From positions 85,290 through 149,289 of the forward strand of contig QJPP01001840.1 of NCBI GenBank assembly GCA_003996215.1: DNA of 64,000 nucleotides, in the 5' to 3' direction. Below are positions 23,408-35,603 of the stretch, piece after piece (position 1 is the stretch's first letter; every line of letters begins with the position of its first letter). Source of the stretch: Jaltomata sinuosa. Lineage: Eukaryota > Streptophyta > Magnoliopsida > Solanales > Solanaceae. The notes below the pieces were generated by a model that searched no databases, was not told where the DNA came from, and worked only from the letters and a program-made list of their open reading frames with translations. Position numbers and translations under genes: made by a program.

Positions 23408-25413
23408 GGTTATTAGGTTGGTACCACAGACCTTGATCGGTTTTCTATGATTCGTCCTATTTATTTCCTCCGTTGTGTGTAGTATTCCTATTAGTTGATA
23501 TATTTATTACCCTTGTGACCCCGTGAGGTCTTGTTGACTCTGGAACATAGAAGGTGGGATTATTGGAAATGTCCACGAGTCCCGGATATAGAAATATCCT
23601 TCTAGGCTGGTTATGCTTGCTGAGTAGCTTTGGAGCCTGTGTAGTGCCGTTAGGTTGATTGTGAGCTGTCAGACAGCTATTTGGGTTGATCATATCATTT
23701 CCATGCATATAAAGATGTTTTTCCATATTTTATTACGGTTTTTGGCTCCGGGCCTACGAAAATGATTTTCTAAACCTTGCATGGCCCCAGGGGTCCCTTT
23801 TCGATGAAATTGGATTTGGAAATGGTTTGACTTGATACGTGGATCTTCTTGGGGTAGAAGAAGGTTAAAGATATGGTTTTATCATGATTTACTACTATTG
23901 CTAGACTCAACCAGGTTGGAGTGCTAGCTGAGTTTCCTTACTGAATTGAAGTGATATAAGGATCGGCCGGGTCAAGCATCTGAGATGTTTTTACTACTGT
24001 TTTAAACCCGGTTGTGCTCGGGCACCTTTAGAAGGATTTTTGAGTCATTATTTTCACTGTTTTAGTCCTAGACAGGGTCTAGGCATGCATATTTGAGACT
24101 TAGCCACTGGCTTGAACTCGAACTCGATTTCAAAGGACACATTTTGATTTTGAGTTTTAGTATGGGGTCCGGGACCTCCATGGACCTTGCCGCTCCGGGC
24201 CTGAGGCTTTGGGATTCATGTGCCAGGGGGAAGGGTATACGGTGGAGTAGAGGTATACGGGTTGCGTCCTTCCATCAAACCTGCCTGTTGGGCCTGATCG
24301 GCACCGGAGGAGGTACATACAGAGGTTCTATTTCACCCTAAGGTTTTCATGCATCATATCATTCATTATTTGAGATACCATCCTTGTTTGCTATGTGTTG
24401 ATTGTATGCTCTGGTAATATGGGATGCTGGAGGGTTTGTTTTCACTTGATTGCGTTCCTCGGTTGTATGGGCGGCCGAGGGACTGTAGGTCGACTCTTGT
24501 CACTTTATTCCAGTATAGTTCCCTATAATGGTCGAGTATGAGTGTGATTACTGTAAGGTTGTGAGTTCCTGGATTGAGTTTGTATGACTAGATTGGGTTT
24601 TAACTCCTGTATGTCGAGCATGTCTACCTTTATTCTTCTCTCCCATTTCCTTATGCTTGAGGTTACCAGTATACCGCCCATTATTAGAACTTATTTACAT
24701 ATATACTATTTTGCAAGGATCCCAGGTGCGTCATCCTTACTTTCACCTATTCCTGTTGTATGTATAAATTCTATTTTCTAGCCTTGTATATTGCCTTCTG
24801 TTGTCTTCCCTCTAGGCTAGATCCTGTGTACGTTTTTGTTGATTTCTATGTCTGTTTGTTTCTACCTTGTCTACTATTGCTCTTTTACTTTATTTGTGCC
24901 CAGTCTGCCTATGATACCTACTGGGTACCTTATGCTTTGCATTTGGTGCTCACCCTACCCTATGCATCTTCTGGTGCAGATCCTAGTGTGGGCCATCGCT
25001 GATAGAGCGCCAGAGACTTATGCGAGGTGCTATTTTTGGACTATTCAGGTTGAGGGTGAGCTCTTGGCATTCAGAGCTTGACTTAGTTTATCTTTTGTAT
25101 ATTTTGTACTCTATCATTACTCGGAGACAACTTGTGTATATGTATATTTCTTTTGGACCCTTGTACTCCTTATGTAGTTTGGGCTTCTATACGCTATGAT
25201 ACCAGGTTTTGGGTTGGTTTAGTTTCCACTTTTCATATATGTTATCCTTGTTATCTAATTTCTTTATCTTGTTCCCTTGCTTCCGCTATTTTACCTGCTC
25301 TTCTATTTACATTGTTAAAAGGTAGCCCATTACTAATCGTTCTGGGCTACGGGGATTGGTTCACCTACTGGAGGTTATAGGTGCCATCATGACCAAGAAT
25401 TTGAGTCGTGACA
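23408..25413 (+). mobile_element. T3 5' LTR, 5'-truncated
   Basis: Matches 32035-34038 and ends AGTCGTGACA directly before the primer site. It includes the conserved block at 24902-24921 (AGTCTGCCTATGATACCTAC). Confidence 0.9.
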
Positions 25414-25416
25414 GCT

Positions 25417-25428
25417 TAGTATCAGAGC
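25417..25428 (+). promoter_or_regulatory. T3 primer-binding site, mutated
   Basis: TAGTATCAGAGC differs from the tRNA-iMet complement TGGTATCAGAGC by one G-to-A change; position right after the LTR supports it. Confidence 0.85.
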
Positions 25429-25625
25429 TCTAGATTCACCGGTGTCATTGGTATAGGATCCAATGTCTAGTAGAGTCCTGCAGATTGGGGCGGAGACATC
25501 TGTACTCAATCTTTGGGAGGCTATAGTGACATCTTAGGAAAATGGATTGTTCTTGTTGCTCTTTCGTACGTAGTATCGTTGAAAGTTTCTAGAAATCTCA
25601 CTTATTCTGGTTTACTCTTCCGCAG

Positions 25626-27010
25626 ATGGTTCGTATGAGATTTTCAGCTTCTGGCAGAGGAGAGCCTCTTGCCCCTGTACCTTCGACTCCAACTGGGGGA
25701 CGGGGTGGTTGCCAGAGTAGAGGTAGGGGTGAGGGTGCCCTAGAGCAGTGGCACCTGCTAGAGTGGATATAGAGCCTGAGTATGACTACGAGCTAGAGTT
25801 AGCTCCAGAGAAGCAACATGTGGGACCGAGGACAACCCAGGCACCACTATCTCCAGTAGCAGTTCCAGCATCAGTTTCTGTGCCAGCTTCAGCCCCAGCT
25901 CAGTCTTCATTTTGGGGTTTGTTACTTCAGCTTCTGGGTATGATTGGAGAGAGACCTTCAGAGGCAGACCAGAGATCCACTCAGGGGAAAGCCCTAGGTG
26001 TTTAGAGTTCAGGAGCGCAGCCTCTTACTGTGGCTCCCCGTGCTGAGGTTGTTCCAGTTCCATCAGTTGCCCAGCCTCTTGCTCCTCGCCTTACTATGAC
26101 CGAGACGGAGTAGAAGGCCTTGGGTAGGTTTCTGAGATTGGCACCACCGAGATTTTCTGGTACACAAGGTCAGGACCCCCATGCTTTATCACTACCTGTG
26201 AGGAGATGTTGCACCATTTAGGCTTATTGGAGACTCACAGAGTTGGCTACACTTCATATCAACTGGAGGGTCCAGCGAAGGTTGCTTGCAGGCATTCTAT
26301 ATCACCTCCCTTTGACCTGGTCTGAGTTCTATGAGGCCTTTATGGCCAAGTTCTTACCGCAGAGCGATCGAGAGCGTCGGAGGGAGGAGTTCACTAGACT
26401 ATCTCAGGATACTATGACCGTCTCGGATAATGAGACCCACTTCCATCAGCTTGCTCCCTTTTGAGCCATGATTATGCCTACTAAGGCCGATAGAGTCCGT
26501 AGATTTGTTTTAGGGTTACGGAGAGAGTTTGGAGAGCTTGCAAAGATACTGGTTGCTAGCGGTCGTCATTCTAGGCCATTACAGATTATGCCCGCACAGT
26601 TGAGGATTTGCATCGTCATGACATCAAGGCTAGAGATAAGAGGCATCGGCATCAGGGTGGTTATAATGGTTCTAGGAATAGTGGTAGAGGTTCAGGCTAG
26701 TGGGGTCGAGGTTATCAGCCGCAGCAGCATCAGGGTCAGTCTAGTCGATTGGTTCAGGCATCACTTCAGGCTTTTGGTTCTCAGTTTGAGTAGGGCCAGG
26801 GCAGTCAGCGAGGTCACAGTGGTCAGCCGTTGAGAGGTAAAGATTCTGGGGCATCAGACCATGGTGGCCATTCGGGTTCTGCTAGTTCATCTCAACTGAG
26901 TAGGTCATCAGGGGCTTGCTATAATTGTGGTGTGGTTGGTCACTTTGCTAGAGATTGGCCCTAGCAGGGTACAGTTCAGCCAGTCGAGCTGTTACGAGCA
27001 TTTTAGCCTC
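25626..27010 (+). pseudogene. T3 gag, disrupted
   Basis: The ATG at 25626 follows a 200-base leader and starts MVRMRFSASGRGEPL. The Gag core follows at about 26110-26560 (LGRFLRLAPPRFSG, TWSEFYEAFMAKFLPQSDRERRREEF). A zinc knuckle at 26917-26958 reads CYNCGVVGHFARDW, so its last cysteine is lost. Frameshifts fall near 25740, 26170-26280 (a deletion also removes the KLWWRAQ region) and 26900-27050, with several stops. In the element's life cycle Gag would form the particle that packages its RNA. This copy cannot produce it. Confidence 0.85.
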
Positions 27011-27049
27011 TGGCTAGAGAGGGTGGTGGTCAGGCTAGGGGTGGTGCCC

Positions 27050-30000
27050 AGCAGAGTAGGTGGTAGGGATGGCGGTCGGGCAGGTGGGGGTCTTCGTCAG
27101 TTCTATGCGGTCCCTGGGAGACCGGAGGTAGAGGCCTCGGATACCGTGATCACAAGTATAATTTATGTATGCCGTCAGCCAGCTTATGCCTTGTTTGATC
27201 CTGGATCCACTTGTTCATATGTATCTTCCTACTTTCTGCCTTGTTTGGGGTTGGCTAGTGAGCCATTATCTGTGCTTGTTTCTGTTTTGACCCCAGTAGG
27301 AGATTCTTTAGTAGTGGATCGGATTGTGAGATCCTGTGTGATATCTGTTGGTGATTTGGATACTTGGGCTGAACTGATGATACTTGATATGTTGGATTTT
27401 GATGTGATACTAGGCATGGACTGGTTATCTCCTCACCATACGATTTTAGATTGCTATGCCAAGATCGTTACCATAGCCTTGCCCGATGTATCCCCAGTTG
27501 TGTGGCAGGGTTCTGTTAGCCATGCACCATCTGGGATCATTTCTTGTCTTTGAGCTAGAAAGATGATATCCCATGGGTGTTTAGCTTATCTCGCATATGT
27601 CCGAGATTCTAGTGCTGACCCTATGTATCTTGAGTCAGTTCCTATGGTTAAAGACTTCCTAGATATGTTTCCTACCGACCTTCCAGGCCTTCCACTTAAG
27701 AGGGATATTGATTTCGTCATTGAGTTAGATCCAGGCACCAGACCCATTTCTATTCCTCCCTACCGTATGGCTTCTGCTGAGATAAGAAAGCTTAAGGAGA
27801 AGCTCCAGAATTTGTTAGCTAATGTGTTCATTAGACCGACTGTGTCTCCTTGGGGTTCTCCTATTCTCTTCGTTAAGAAGAAGGATGGGTCGATGCGGAT
27901 GTGTATTGATTATCGGCAGTTGAATAAGGTGACAATGAAGAATAAGTATCGGATACCCAGGATTGATGACTTATTTAATCAGCTTTAGGGTTTCGCCGTG
28001 TTTTCAAAGATTGATTTAAGGTCCGGCTACCATCAGTTGAGGATTAGGGCGGAGGACATCCCTAAGACAACATTCAGAACACATTACGGCCACTATGAGT
28101 TCCTGGTGATGTCTTTTGGGTTGACTAATGCCCACGCAGCCTTCATGGACTTGATGCACAAGGTGCTTAGCCCGTACTTGGATATGTTTGTGATAGTCTT
28201 CATTGATGACATCTTGGTATACTCAAGGAGTAGAGACGAGCATGAGCAGCACTTGAGGATTGTACTTCAGACTTTGAGAGATCATCGGCTTTATGCCAAG
28301 TTCTCAAGGTGTGAGTTTTGGCTAGAGTCAGTTGCATTCCTAGGACAAGTGGTGTCTAAAGATGGGATTGGGGTTGATCCGGGTAAGATATCTGCGGTTC
28401 GTGATTGGCCTAGACCTACTACTCCTACCAAGGTTCGTAGCTTTTTTGGGTTAGCCGGGTATTACAGATGGTTCATCGAGGGATTTTCTTCCATAGCAAC
28501 ACCTTTGACCATGCTGACTAGGAAGGATGTTCCATTTTAGTGGTCTGATCAGTGCGAGGATAGCTTCCAAAGGCTTAAGGCCTTATTGACTTCAGCTCTA
28601 GTTTTGACTTTGCCGGTTGAGAGTCACAGTTTCTCCGTGTATTGTTATGCTTCACGGGTCGATCTTGGTTGTGTGTTGATGCAGTAGAGTCGAGTGATAG
28701 CATATGCATCAAGACAGCTGACGGTTCATGAGCGCAACTACCTCACTTACGACTTGGAGTTGGCGGCGGTAGTCTTCGCTCTCAAGATCTGGAGGCACTA
28801 TCTTTATGGAGTTCCTTGCGAGATATTCACTGACCATCGTAGCCTTCAGTACATTACGAGTTAGCGCGAGCTAAAATTGAGGCAGAGGAGATGGACTGAG
28901 TTGCTAAAGGACTATGATTTCACTATTTTATACCATCCGGGCAAGGCAAACATGGCAGTGGATACCTTGAGTCAGAAGGCGGTGAGTATGGGCAGCCTAG
29001 CTTCACTTTTAGTTTCTGAGCGACCATTGGCCTTGGATATCCAGTCCTTGGCTAACCATTTGGTTAGGCTTGACTTATCGGATCCCAGCAGAGTTCTTGC
29101 CAGTGTTGAGGTTCACTCTACTCTAGTTGATCAGATTTAGAGCCGACATTTTGAGGATCAGAGTTTGTGTGACCTTCGTGATCAGGTGGTTTGGGGTAAG
29201 GCCAGCCAGGCTACCTTGGGTTCTGATGGGATTCTGAGGTTTAAGGGTCGATTTTGAGTTTTGCGAGTTGGTGATTTGATACAGTTGATACTCCGTGAGG
29301 CACATTGTTCCAGATACTCCATTCATCCTGGCACAGCGAAGATGTATAGAGATCTGAGGAAGCTTTACTGGTGGGGTGGTATAAAGCGGGACGTGGCAGA
29401 GTTTGTATCTCGGTGCTTAAACTGTCAACAAGTGAAGTTCGAGCATATGAGACCGGGTGGTTTGATGAATCGACTTCCCATTCCTGAGTGGAAGTGGGAA
29501 GCCATTACTATGGAATTTGTTATTGGTTTGCCTCGTACTACTCGGAGGTTTGATTCCATTTGGGTGATTGTTGATAGGCGGACTAAGTCAGCGCATTTCT
29601 TTCCAGTTCAGACTTCCTACAGGGTAGAGAGGTTAGCTCAGATCTATGAGATTATACGGTTGCACGGGGTCCCAGCTTCTATCATTTCAGATCGTGGCAC
29701 TCAGTTCACATCTCAGTTTTGGAGAGCTATACAGAGGGATTTGGGTACGGAGGTTCAGCTTAGTACTGCTTTCCACCCTGAGACATATGGCCAGTCCGAG
29801 AGGACTATTCAGGTCCTAGAGGACATGTTTTGGGCTTGAGTTCTTGACTTTGGAGGTTCATGGGATCAGTTTGTGCCATTGGCTGAGTTTGCGTATAATA
29901 ATAGCTTTCATTCGAGCATTGGTATGGCACCTTTCAAGGATTTCTATGGTAGGCATTGCAAATCGCCTATTGCTTGGTGTGATGGGTTAGAGTCCAGACC

Positions 30001-30601
30001 GCAGGGTACAGATTTACTTAGATATTCCTTGGACCAAGTCCGTTTGATCCAGGACAGACTTAGAGAAGCCCAGAGTAGGCAGAAGAGCTACGCTGATCGT
30101 AGACTTCGTGCCTTGGAGTTCAGTGTTGGTGATCTAGTTTTCCTCCGAGTATCGCTCGTGAAGGGCGTGATGAGATTTGGTCGGCGGGGCAAGCTTAGCC
30201 CCAGGTTTATTGGGCCATTTGAGATTCTACAGAGGGTTGGTAGTGTTGCCTACATGTTAGCCTTGTCTCCGATGTTTTCAGCTGTTCACCCAGTTTTCCA
30301 TGTTTTGATGTTGCGCCAGTATGTGCCTGATGAGTCTCATGTATTGCAGTGGGATTCGGTTCAGTTGGATGAGAGTTTATCATTTGTTGAGGAGCCGATA
30401 GCGATTCTGTCCAGAGATATCAGGAGGTTGAGATCTAGGGAGATTCCAGTTGTGAAAGTGCAGTGGAGGCGTCGTCCGATTGAGGAGGCTACCTAGGAGA
30501 CCGAGAGTGAGTTGCGTGCTCAGTATCTGCAGTGGTTCGAGCCTTCAGGTACTCCCTTCTTCTTGACTTTTGAGGGCGAAAGTCTTTTTAGTAGTGGATG
30601 T
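27050..30601 (+). pseudogene. T3 pol: protease, reverse transcriptase, RNase H, integrase, chromodomain tail
   Basis: One frame stays aligned for 3.5 kb but has at least nine stops (27551, 27986, 28538, 28685, 28862, 29138, 29256, 29837, 30494). Protease: ALFDPGSTCSYVSSYF near 27187. Reverse transcriptase: FVKKKDGSMRMCIDYRQLN, FSKIDLRSGYHQLRI and FIDDILVYSR (28199-28228). RNase H: VIAYASRQLTVHERNY near 28696. Integrase: a zinc site with H..H..CLNC near 29300-29430, then ITMEFVIGLP, where the first catalytic Asp is Glu, then SDRGTQFTS and GQSERTIQ. The chromodomain tail (VQWRRRPIEEAT) lies near 30455. Most stops replace Gln CAG or Trp TGG codons. The element is dead, but its pol is the best Tekay reference in this window. 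Confidence 0.9.
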
Positions 30602-33600
30602 TGTGATGACCCTTCCGGTCATCTTTGTATTTTTGCATTTATTGCACTGTTAGAGCCTTCCTGTAGAGGCTCCAAGTCATTTATGGCTTGCTGGGATCGG
30701 TAGTTTGGTGCCCTGGTCATTTGTTTGGTCGTTTTAGCCGTTCGCCTGTTTTAGAAGTTTAAACTTAGAATATCATTGACTTTAGTCAACATTCTTAGCT
30801 AACATACTCGAAATATAATTCTTACAGTTCTGTTAGCTCCAGAGCGATGAGTTTGGTCTAGGTGGACCTTTAGTTGAGGCCTGAGAACTTCCGGTGTGGA
30901 TTTTGTGTGGTTTTCTCAGTTTTTAGGCCATTTGGAGCTGAAAGTATAACTTCGAGTAACTTTTGATGATCAGAGTGTCGGATTCAAAATCCGATGATTC
31001 CATCAGCTTTCGAAATGTTGAGTTTGGGCTAGGAAGATGGTTGGTTCGGGTTCCGGGTGAGTCGGACTCATTTCGAGCCTTTGAGTTCCTTTTCGTTAGT
31101 GTTGACTTGGGTCAACATTTCTTCGAAACGACCTTGTATGGAAGTTTTGTTCATTCTGTTGAGTCCAGATTATCGTTTTCTCTCTATTAGCACTGTTGGT
31201 TTTTGAATATCGATTTCCGATTGTGCCCGGAATGCCCCATCGAGTTTTCTAAAAAGTGCAGAAAATCGGCTGCAGACAACAACTATTTATTGCTGTCATT
31301 TCATTTTTTCCAGGTCTTCTCCTCACTTTTCTCACTCTAAAACTCAAAATTCTCTCCACCAAATTGCTCTTGATCATTTCTAATCCTTGGGGAATCAATT
31401 GCTTGTGGATTTTCTGTGTTTTTCCGATTCTTGGTAAGTCATCTTCCCCACTTGTTCCTTTTAGCTTCCCTTGAATTTTCTTAATTTCCTCCATTTTTGC
31501 CCCTACCAAGGCTTGGAAATTCTTATGTAGTGGCTGCCCCTAGCTCATGCATGCTTCGTGGAAGTAAAGGATTGTCCGTCTCGACTTGAAATTCCATCTT
31601 TGTGGTAAGTAATTCTTGCCCAATTTCCATTTTTATTTTCAAAATTTCTATTCTTTAATCCCCAACTTGGGCGGGCTATTTTGGTACCTTTCCCTTGTCC
31701 AATTGTGCTCAAATTTGGAGCATGCCTTCTTGGCATCGTTGAGGTCATCGTGGTTCTTTTTATTTTTGGTTTTGGATTGTGGGCTCCACTGGCCCGCTTT
31801 TGACCCGAATATCGACCCGGCTACAATTGTAGCAATATGTGTATCGTTAGACTCGTCTTAACATTTTATTTATGAATTTGATAGTTTGATTCTCATTCGG
31901 AGCTTCTCAGAGCAGCTCGACCTCGGATATCATCGTTCCCGCAACTTGTCATCGGACGACAAGTAGGTTACGGCTTAACTCCCTAGACTTCGCATATATC
32001 GGGTAAAATTGTACTAGTTGGCATCCTTGGGTTGAGTTATTAGGTTGGTACCACAGACCTTGACTGCTTTTCTATGATTCTACCTATTTCTTTCCTCCAT
32101 TGTGTGTAGTATTCCTATTAGTTGATATATTTATTACCTTTGTGACCTCGTGAGGTCTTGTTAACTCTGGAACATAGAAGGTGGGATTATTGGGAATGTC
32201 CACGAGTTCCAGAGATAGAAATATCTTTCTAGGCTGGTTATGCTTACTGAGTAGCTTCGGAGCCTGTGCAGGGCCGTTAGGTTGATTGTGAGCTGTCGGG
32301 AAGCTATTTGGGTTGATCATATCATTTCCATGCGTATAAAGAGGTTTTTCCATATTTTATTATGGTTTTTGGCTTCGGGCCTATGGAAACTGATTTTCTA
32401 AACCTTGCATGGCTCCGGAGGCCCATTTTTGATGAAATTGGATTTGGAAATGGTTTGAATTGATACATGGATCTTCTTAGGGTAAACGAAGGTTAAAGAT
32501 ATGGTTTTATCATGATTTACTACTATTGCTAGACTCGACCGGGTCGGAGTGATAGCTGAGTTTCCTTACTGATTTGAAATGATATCAGGCTCAGCCAGGT
32601 CGAGCATCTGAGATGTTTTTACTACTGTCTTAGACCCGGTTGTGCCTAGGCACCCTTGGAAGGGTTTTTGAGTCATCTTTTTCACTGTTTTAGTCCTAGA
32701 CAGGGTCTAGGCATGCATATTTGAGACTTAGCCACTGGCTTGAACTCGGACTCAATTCTGGAGGACATGTTTTGATTCTGAGTTTTAGTATGGGGTTCGG
32801 GACCTCCATGGACCTTGTCGCTTGGGGCCTGAGGCTTTGGGATGCGTGTGCCAAGAGAAGGGTATATGGTGGAGTAGAGGTATATGGGTTGTTTCCTTCC
32901 ATAGAACCTGTCTGCTGGGCTCGATTGGTACCGGAGGAGGTAGATACAGAGGTTCTGTTTCACCCTGAGGTGATGCAGCATATCATTCATTGTTTGAGAT
33001 ACCACCCTTGTTTGTTGTGTGTTGATTTTACGCTCCAGTAGTATGGGATGCCGGAGGGTTTGTTTTCACTTGATTGCGTTCCTCGGTTGTATGGGCGGCC
33101 GAGGGACTGTAGGTAGACTCTTGTCACTTTATTCCGATATTGTTCCCTGTTACGATCGAGTATGAGTGTGATTACTGTAAGGTTGTGAGTTCCTGGATTG
33201 AGTTTGTATGACTACATTGGGTATTAACTCTTGTATGTTGAGCATGTCTACCTTTATTCTTCTCTCCCATTTTCTTATGCTTGAGGTTACCGGTATACTG
33301 CCTATTGTTAGAACTTATTTACATATATATTATTTTGCGAGGATCCCAGGTGCGTCGTCCTTAATTTCACCTATGCATGTTGTGTATATATATTCTATTT
33401 GCTAGCCTTGTATGTTGCCTTCTGTTGTCTTCCCTCTAGGCTTGATCATGTGTACGTTTTTGTTGATTTCTGTGACTGTTTGTTTCTACCCTGTCTGCTA
33501 TTACTCTTTTACTTTATACGTGCCCAGTTGGCCTATGATACCTACTGGGTACCTTATGCTTTTCATTTGGTGCTCACCTTACCCTCTGCATCTTCTGGTG

Positions 33601-34038
33601 CAGATCCTAGTGTGGGTCATCGCCGATAGAGCGCCGAAGACTCGTGCGGGGTGCTATTTTTGGACCATCCAGGCTGAGGGTGAGCTCTTGGCGTTCAGAG
33701 CTTGACTTAATTTATCTTTTGTATATTTTGTACTCTATCATTACTCGGAGACAACTTGTGTATATGTATATTTCTTTTGGACCCTTGTACTTCTTATGTA
33801 GTTCGGGCTTCTATATGCTATGATACCAGGTTTTGGGTTGGTTTAGTTTCCGCTTTTCATATATGTTATCCTTGTTATCTAATTTCTTTATCTTGTTCCC
33901 TTGCTTCCGCTATTTTACCTGCTCTTCCATTTAAACAGTTAGAAGGTAGTCCATTACTAACCGTTCTGGCCTACGGGCATTGGTTCGCCTACTGGGGAGT
34001 TGTAGGTGTCATCATGACCGAGAAATCGGGTCGTGACA
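30602..34038 (+). mobile_element. T3 3' LTR (3.44 kb, complete)
   Basis: TGTGATGACC ... GTCGTGACA. It serves here as the full-length reference for T1's chimeric LTR and for the truncated 5' LTR. It contains the conserved block at 33526-33545. Small frames inside (31256-31474, 33412-33705, 33756-34097) repeat in the other LTR copies and are not genes. Confidence 0.9.
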
Positions 34039-35603
34039 CTCTCACAGCCAAAGCGTTCTCTTCTTCACTATCAGCTATTTTCCCTTTAGAAAATTGACGG
34101 TTATAGGATGAATCCAGGTGTGCCTTTGAGCGGGTGAAATAAGGATATTCGGCCAGTTTTGTCAACACAGATCAGTTTCTATTACCTGTTGAAGTAAAAT
34201 AACTCAAAGGCCGATAAGTTAGATCATGTTAGTGATAAACAATACAAGATATCTGACTGAAGATAAATACATAAAGTTGCATTTTCATCAAGGCAAATTT
34301 ATCCACGGGGTTATTGACTCGAAGGTTCGATGGACAAGAATTTGTCTATCGATTTTGGGTAGGTAGATTTCATCAGGAGATTTGACTTGTTGAATCTTCA
34401 TCTTTTTATACTTGTCTTGTAGCACTTGATGTACCCTCTGAACTTTTTGGCATCTTTGTGAAAGTGGGAAAATGAAAATTTCTTAAAGACGGGGGACGAG
34501 CCCTGAAAGGATGTAGTTCGGATAGGGCAAGTTTTTCAAACAAGACTTAAAAGGGTTTTAAGAAGTCTTTGGATTTTTTCTGGGAAAATTTGGAGAACTC
34601 CAAGAGCGATTTTGGTCGGACTTTGCATGGTGGGCTTTTATCCTGCCTATGGGTTCTAAAATGTTCAAATAGGAGTGGATCAATTCACCTTTGATTTGAG
34701 CAACACACATAAGCACGTAAGACAGTTATATCACATAACAGTTCATAGCGCGTCCTATACGGATATGTGACTTTTTTATGCCAAAGGTAGGCCTAACGAA
34801 TTGAAGGATGTGTATGTCATTTGTAAGACGTTCCATTGCCCCAAAATATATTTATACAAATCGAATAAATCTAATTGGGATACAAAATAATGGAAAGAGG
34901 TGTACAATGAATATCAATCCCACGCAGGGGTATAATCCTAGACTAAATCATCGTGGAAGGTCCTTCATTCTCGAATTTTCTGTACTTCTTGAAACTCCAA
35001 ACGCCTTTTGGATGGCAATCTTCTTGTACTATCTAAAAAAATTCGATCCCGAAGGACAATGGTTCATACAACCCGACATCACATCCTTCAATTAAACACA
35101 TAAGGTATGATCGTCTGTAATTGACTCGTGGTCAATAGACGCAAGGTAGTCTTTCTAATGGCCCCAATACCCCTTAGGTATTGGGTCGTCTTAGGCCAAT
35201 GCCTAAAAATAGAGTTTTGGTTTAGCTCTACGCTAGGTGTCTAGAGTGGGTTTTCTTTGAAATAGACCGGGTCCCAAGCGGACAACTTGAGTTGAAAATA
35301 CGATAATCATTGGACGCATAATGTACCCGTAAACTATCGTATTTTTGAGAAAGTGTTATTTATAGCGAGAGGCCACGGGATCGTGAGCCTCCCTAAAATA
35401 TAAATAAAATTACGTGCCATGTGGCAGAATATGTTATGAGATGCAATGACAATATATTTCCGATAAATAAACACATAAGCAAACATTAATCAAAATTTAC
35501 TAACTATTACAATATTTCGAATAGTTAGTCACACAAAGTTAGTCAAACATAGTTTAAATTTTTGGTTAGAACCTAAATAAATCCCCAGCGGAGTCGTCAT
35601 TTC
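34039..35603. mobile_element. L1 interior, right part
   Basis: No recognised gene. A 95-codon open frame at 34808-35095 has no motif and no repeat partner here. A small perfect hairpin (stem CCCAATACC, loop 5, at 35163-35185) is the only local structure noted. The sequence before the 3' LTR (CCCCAGCGGAGTCG) is not a typical polypurine tract. Confidence 0.5.

Larger units (their letters stand above)
23408..34038 (+). mobile_element. T3: Tekay/Del-like Ty3-gypsy element inside L1
   Basis: Parts: truncated 5' LTR 23408-25413, primer site, gag-pol 25626-30601, 3' LTR 30602-34038. The right edge meets L1 DNA at 34039. The left edge falls inside the LTR: homology starts at GTTATTAGGTTGG, matching 32035, so the first 1.43 kb of the 5' LTR and any target duplication are missing. 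A 200-base sample of the two LTRs differs at about 7%. Gag-pol order is gag, protease, reverse transcriptase, RNase H, integrase, chromodomain tail. Confidence 0.9.

Noticed and set aside
34808..35095. 95-codon open frame in L1 interior
   Set aside because: No motif, no homologous copy here, and composition like the surrounding non-coding DNA.
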